The position numbers and the translations under genes are program-made. This document shows positions 58,617 to 64,000 of a stretch of DNA of 64,000 bases, piece by piece (position 1 is the first letter of the stretch; the number at the start of each line of letters is the position of its first letter). Source of the DNA: Allium sativum (lineage: Eukaryota; Streptophyta; Magnoliopsida; Asparagales; Amaryllidaceae); the NCBI GenBank assembly GCA_030737875.1, contig CM060910.1:618897303-618961302 (forward strand). The letters are read 5' to 3'. The notes below the pieces were generated by a model. That model was not told the DNA's origin. It did not search any database and saw nothing but the letters and a program-made list of their open reading frames with translations.

Positions 58617-59622
58617 CACCTTAATATCCTAAACTAACCTAATTTCATTTTCCAATCAACTGAAAAACTTGCCGCCACCAAAATCACTTCCAACGTGATG
58701 AAATCCATTTCAAAAATCAAAAGAAACAGAAACTTAATTCTATAAACCGTGAGATATACATTTAGGAGATCCTCTTGAGTTACTCTTCAATTCTATACTT
58801 GTTTCGGTGGGTGCGGTCCTGTTTCTGTCGAGCTCGAAATTGTACTGTAGAGCTAGGGATCCAACTTGTCGCGTATATGATGAGTTATCGGGAAAATGGA
58901 GTTTACTTTTGAGATCAGGAAGTGAATCCGCACCTTGCGTGCATTTTTGAGAAGGATCGGTGATCATTGAGTTCGGTGGTTTTACAGTTGCGTGGACCTA
59001 GGACCGACAACACAGGTTGGAAGGTGAGCGCGAGTTGGGAAGTTTGGTTATAGAGAGATGAAGAAAGTGACGAGGCTTTGAATGGATATTTTAGTTTGAA
59101 TTTTTTATGGTATGGTGGAGGTTCAGATTGGATTTGAAGTGGGGGAATGGCGTTCGAAGGTTTCCAGAACGAGAGGATTGAATTGGGGAAGAAGAGACTG
59201 TGCAGGGTGTCGGGTTGGAATTTTTTGGGGCTGATCGAATGGGTAAAGCCTATTAATTTAATTTAATTAAGCTTAATTACAAAAGAAATTAGTATGTTAA
59301 CTTAACATTCTCATATCTTGATCATACTTTATCGGAGTTGGACGAAACAAGATCTGTTGGGATCGTATGGACGGTGGCTTCATAATGGAACTGACTAGGA
59401 GTAAATTAGAGCTCATCACAATTTATTGCAAAATAATTTTTTTGTCTGAATCAAAGATAGTTAATCGTTATTTAACGATAGCTGTCCAATGTGAGTAAAT
59501 CTCACTAACTCTGATCAACTTATATTTTTATAGATATAATCTAGTAATGATAAATGATAATTGATTGTTGTGTGTTAATCGGTTTGTTGATTGTTGATGT
59601 ATTGGTTGAAATTATAGATAAC

Positions 59623-59651
59623 GATATATATATATATATATATATATATAA
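59623..59651. repeat. (TA)n microsatellite in L4
   Basis: About 13 uninterrupted TA units. Confidence 0.9.
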
Positions 59652-60002
59652 ATCGTTAATAAAATGTTGATTCTGTTTATCAGAATATTTCATATCGAAA
59701 TGAAATCGATGTTATTGTATTGTTTAACATTTGTGGATGCAGGGAAACAGGTCGGAAGAATCCAACTGGATTCCTCAACATTTATTTTACTGTTTTTCAT
59801 GTATTGTAAAATATGATGTGATATATAATCTATTTTTGATTATGTGTGTTTGAATGATATCGATCATTTGTTATTTGGTATTTTAAATACCATATATAAT
59901 ACTGGAATTTAAATGGAATTTTCAATGTGTATGTTGAAAATAAAATATATTTATATAAAATCAAATGATTTTATAAAAAGGAATTTCAAAGTGTATATTG
60001 AA

Positions 60003-60180
60003 TAGAAAAGGAAATATTCGTAAAACAAATATAAAGGAAATATTTATATGAAATAAATAGAATTGTATAAAGGAAATATTTATATGAAATAAATAGAATT
60101 GCACAAAGGAAATATTTATGAAATGAATAGAATTATATAAAAGGCTTTGTATAGAATAAATAGAATTATCTAAAGGTGAT
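60003..60180 (+). repeat. Tandem repeat of about 45 bp in L4
   Basis: Four to five copies of 'aaaggaaatatttatatgaaa' followed by 'taaatagaatt', the first copies nearly identical and the later ones diverged. Confidence 0.85.
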
Positions 60181-62184
60181 TATAAATGGGATTATAAGTG
60201 TTAGAAGAATAAAAGGAGATTTTATATGAATAATTCTATAAATAGAAGTGTAAAGAGAAATTGGATTTGGGATATTGTTTTAAATATGAAATCAAACTGT
60301 TTTTGATTGCAAAGAAGAAATATTATTTACATTTAATGTAAACAAAGGATTTAAGTAAATATTTTGCTAATAAAATATTTATAAAGGAAACAGGGTTTGA
60401 AATAGGAATTAAAATGGAGTTAAAGGAATTAGAAATTGACTAGAGATTAGTTAAGTTGAATAGCTGTTTGGGTATTGATCTGATGTTGGTTTCGGCCTTC
60501 GGGGTTAATACGTAGGGGGTTGTTCTCTTACTAGTTTACAGTTAGAGACTGATATAAGTGAGAAGATAGTGATGCATGAATTAGAAATGGAAACGTTTTC
60601 CAAAGTTAATAACGTATATTTTCTTAAATTAGAAAATAAGGATTTGATGAATATATGGAAACGAGAAATGGGGAAATGAATAAATGTTGATTGATGATTG
60701 TCAATAGAATTTCCATTTGGAAATAATATCGTTGTTTGCACACATGTTTCCTTTGATAGTTAAATCACCACCTATCAAAGATTTTGACCATTTCCGTTGT
60801 CAATACGGAGAGACCGGGATCAGGTATATTATCTGAAAACCACTTGCGAATCAAATATGATGAAGATAATTGAAGATGGAGTTATGCAAGGGCTATTCAG
60901 TAAATCCTAGGTAGAAATTGTCTAAGATGGATTTACAGAATAATTCCTTCGGATTGTCCAGTCCTAGGACAACTTGAATGGACGAATGTCTGACAGAGTA
61001 TGTCTGGAAGATCGCGTAAGTTGATCATTTCAAATGTATTTACGTTGGTGGCGGAGGAATTCGTTTCTCTTAGCTTATACCCGTGGTATTTTTGTGGAAA
61101 TCAATTTGTGATTTGACGGGTATGACGATGTGGCATTCAAAGTGAATGAAGGAGTGATCTGTTAAAAGATACGTTATGACCTCAAGCCTCATCAACCGAG
61201 AAATGACAGAAATCGGGCAGGCAACATGGCTTAGTGTGTCACACCCAAGTTGGGTATATTGTCACCATCTAGAGAATATTCATATTTGTTACTTCTTTCA
61301 CTTCTGTATCTCCCAGGAACGGTTATGTTGGTATACCAATCATAAGGTGATAATATATTCGGAACATTCAAGCAAAATGAATGGCCGGTCATGTATGGCC
61401 GAGTTACAAGATGTTCTTGTTGAACAACATTGTATTGCTTCTAAAGTACACTGATTGGAAGGTGGTTCCATACCTTGTCAGTGTTGGAAATCCATTTCCC
61501 AATAAGAGCCCGCTGTTTTGATTGTATATTATATATGTAGAGCGTGAGATGAAAGCGTTCTACTAGATTGCTATCTACTTGATTTAGACATTATTATAAT
61601 ATTAGAAGAGATTTGATATAAAGAATATTTTGGTTTTTTGTAAGGTAGAAACCGCCCGTGTTTAAGTGTGGATCGGTCTTACGATTATCCTTTGTTTTAA
61701 AAGGATTTTGAAAGGTTAAACAAATGATTTGAGTTTACTCACACCAGTCACATGACTAACCCGGAGTTTATTTTGTTTTGTTTTCCCTAAACTCTTGGGT
61801 TCCCAATTTTGTACGGACAGTCAAGTAGTCGGGATTTTACAGATATACTGAGAGCTTGGAGCAGGAGGCTTCAGGATTATATAGCTATTGTTATTTCCGC
61901 TGTGTTGTAAGTGTTGTACTCTGATAATGTTACTGTATACATATACTAGTTTTATTTCAAAGTTACGTATCTATTATATATTGTTCGTTCCGCTGTGAGT
62001 TTCGTGTTACTCTGATGATGATGTATGTTCTTCTTCTTCTTCTTCTACTCTAAGTTTCTATCTTATCTATTCTCATCCTCTAATTTCTTTCATGGACTAT
62101 CCGGTAATTCCGATGCTTGAATAGTCGACAATGGGATTTATGTCGAGTAATCAAGGTCGCGAAAACCCGGGTCGTTACAAAAGG

Positions 62185-64000
62185 ATTCTAATTTGTCGAG
62201 ATTGCCTACAACTGGACTCATGCATTGCTGTTCATTGTTGTTTCTCTACTGAAGATCAAGCCTTTATATCTCAACCGATCTTCTTTAACTTGGGACTATT
62301 CTCTGGTTCAGTTGTGAACAATAAGGTATGGACTGTTTGTGATTTTTAATCTTGGTAAGGTGTGGGATTTCGATTTTTCTATGCGATTTAACATCAAATT
62401 TTTTGGGTTTTATTTGATGGTTTGGGGCTTTCCTGATAAACAAGGGAATTGACAGATCATGAATATGGTGATATTGGTCTTATAGCCTTTTCAAAGTTGT
62501 TTGCTACATTCAAACTCCAAGCAATATGGTAGATTTGTGCACCTGTATTGCATTATATTGCTTGGTAAACCACTATTTATTTTCAATGCTATTTGTTTAT
62601 CTCTCTGAAGCATATCAATCCAGGATCTACTGGACATCGCCACTGTATCCAAGTATAACTCATATAAAGCTACTTGTTTTGCATGTGTACCCTTTTATGC
62701 AATATTAGGAAGTTTTTATGGGTTCTGCACTTGACATGGCTAAGTCAATTTGAGACTGGTTCAAGACCTGCTTGAACCAAATCGAAGACGAAGGGTTCTT
62801 ACATTTATGCAACGGTGCATGGTTGATATTGTCATGCACAAGCAAAAGTTAAAGGATATGGTTTAGGAGTGCAGTGAGATCGCACTTGCAAGATTTGGAG
62901 TAGTCGACCATATCATGGGTCCTACTTTGCTTTTAGTGTAATTATTTGCTTGCTTAGTGTTTTTTCTTGCATATTGTTTGTTCTATTTGTATTCAGGTTA
63001 GTATGCTAACCTTATTAAATAATTTCCTGATTATTAATATAAGTGTACCAATTTTCAAAAAAAAGTTACGTAATAGACTAACATATTTTGTATAGTTTTT
63101 CTTGGTAGTTACAAGCCTATTTATGGATTAGCTAGCTCCTGCATTTTTGTAATTTTAGGACTTCTGCATTGTTCTATTTATTATTTATTATTTATTTGGA
63201 TCTTAGAATTATATATTTAAGGTGGGGATTTTTTATTTTTTATATACTATATGGGTTCTTTTTTGCTAGATGTTAGGTTTTTTGGCAGCTCTTCTTTAGT
63301 ATGAAGCAAAATTACATGAGCATTCTCCTTCTAGTGAGGATCGGTCATTACTCTCACAAAACTGACATATGTTTATTGAAAAGAATAAGTTAGTATTTTA
63401 CTAAATATTGTTAATAATTTAAGTAATAGTTTCGACTCTAAATAATAAATATAAAATATTCAAATAATAAATATTTAAATTTTTTTACTTTGGAAACCAT
63501 GGATCATAAAACATATGCCAAAATAATCTCAGATTTATTTGACCTAAAATATTATATTTAAATATTAGATCATATTTTACCAATACTTAATTAAATCGTA
63601 CAAGTACAAAATATTTATAAGAAATCTATATTTTCTAAGGCTTCTTATATAATATAATAGTTTTAAGAAATATATAATTGAATTTTGTGAATCAATAGTT
63701 ATTTTATACACATTGAAATATCCATATAATCATTAAATATTAATATATATATTAAAAATAATTCTTGGGTTTTAGGCTTCAACGATTAATGGAAATGAGG
63801 GCTAATGATTTCAGCAAGTCGTCGCTTCTTTTTTCTTTTCTTTTTTGTTTGCTTCCTTTCTTTCTTTTTCCGATATCTTCGTCCCTCCCCAGTTCAGTTC
63901 TTGCGGTCGAGGCTTCACACAAATTCTTTTTTTTTTCATATCCACCCTCGACTCGTGTCCTCCGATCCATCATAGTTTGTTTTGATGGTCCGCCTTTGAT
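62185..64000. other. AT-rich flank, no gene called
   Basis: No supported ORF, RNA gene or element. 62185-62330 has a coding-like look with a possible splice donor (aataag|gtatgg) but no recognisable product. 63000-63760 is plain AT-rich. 63810-63930 is a pyrimidine-rich tract whose antisense frame is low-complexity Lys/Arg. Confidence 0.4.

Larger units (their letters stand above)
57561..62179 (+). mobile_element. L4: plus-strand solo LTR, A-type
   Basis: 4,619 bp, tgtaatgtccg to cgggtcgttaca, with perfect target duplication aaagg at 57556-57560 and 62180-62184. Shares the doubled 'ttcgacgaaac..tttcgttgg' block with element A and shares its 3' half with L2. No PBS, coding or PPT. The 72-codon frame at 62131 crosses the LTR edge and is not a gene. 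Confidence 0.95.

Noticed and set aside
62131..62349. 72-codon frame at the end of L4
   Set aside because: It starts in the LTR and continues into flanking DNA, so it is an accidental join.
63779..63973. 64-codon Lys/Arg-rich minus-strand frame at the window edge
   Set aside because: Low-complexity antisense of a pyrimidine tract; no domain and truncated context.
1..64000. CRISPR array, bacterial operon, phage or organelle insert
   Set aside because: No regularly spaced direct repeats with unique spacers, no prokaryotic gene organisation, and no stretch resembling plastid or mitochondrial genes.

Overview
The window reads as nuclear DNA from a flowering plant: AT-rich, no operons, and dominated by plant retrotransposons. 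The recognisable proteins are Gag-Pol of Ty3/gypsy chromoviruses of the Tekay/Del type, with an initiator-Met tRNA primer-binding site, CCHC knuckles, PR-RT-RNaseH-INT order and a C-terminal chromodomain. I find no convincing intact host gene, rRNA gene, tRNA gene or CRISPR array. This is intergenic, probably heterochromatic sequence; the species cannot be named from it.

Layout. 1-4990 is a mosaic of small decayed elements: a MITE, two TIR/hAT-like remnants, three sequences with Pol III A/B boxes, and microsatellites. 4993-8540 is a minus-strand solo LTR. 8578-9375 is one arm of a repeat that recurs at about 52652-53475. 9376-12713 is unresolved. 12714-52651 holds an old, coding-less LTR element (C) whose 3' LTR was split by a nest of later insertions. 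53800-54720 is a decayed LINE. 55101-56438 holds an inverted MITE pair and a 1.04-kb Mutator-like element. 57561-62179 is a plus-strand solo LTR. The rest is AT-rich and unassigned.

The nest can be read base by base from 5-bp target duplications. A 6.05-kb minus-strand solo LTR (L2, 16475-51835, TSD ggtga) lies in the 3' LTR of C. Into L2 went element A (16754-43066, TSD catct) and, separately, solo LTR L3 (45419-48406, TSD tttgg). Into the 3' LTR of A went element B (32075-42988, TSD atctg). Element A has LTRs of about 5.4 kb, each longer than its 4.6-kb interior. Element B is 10.9 kb with LTRs of about 2.9 kb. Both carry a recognisable Gag-Pol frame broken by stop codons, so neither can make its full polyprotein as read.

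The LTRs fall into two structural groups. The A/L2/L4 group has a duplicated block before a late TATA box. The B/L3 group, with L1 apparently related, has a GTCGAC-type motif cluster just before an early TATA box. B and L3 also carry two tandem stem-loops in the presumed transcribed leader, whose stems differ in sequence but keep pairing. That RNA-like structure is the most interesting undescribed feature I see.
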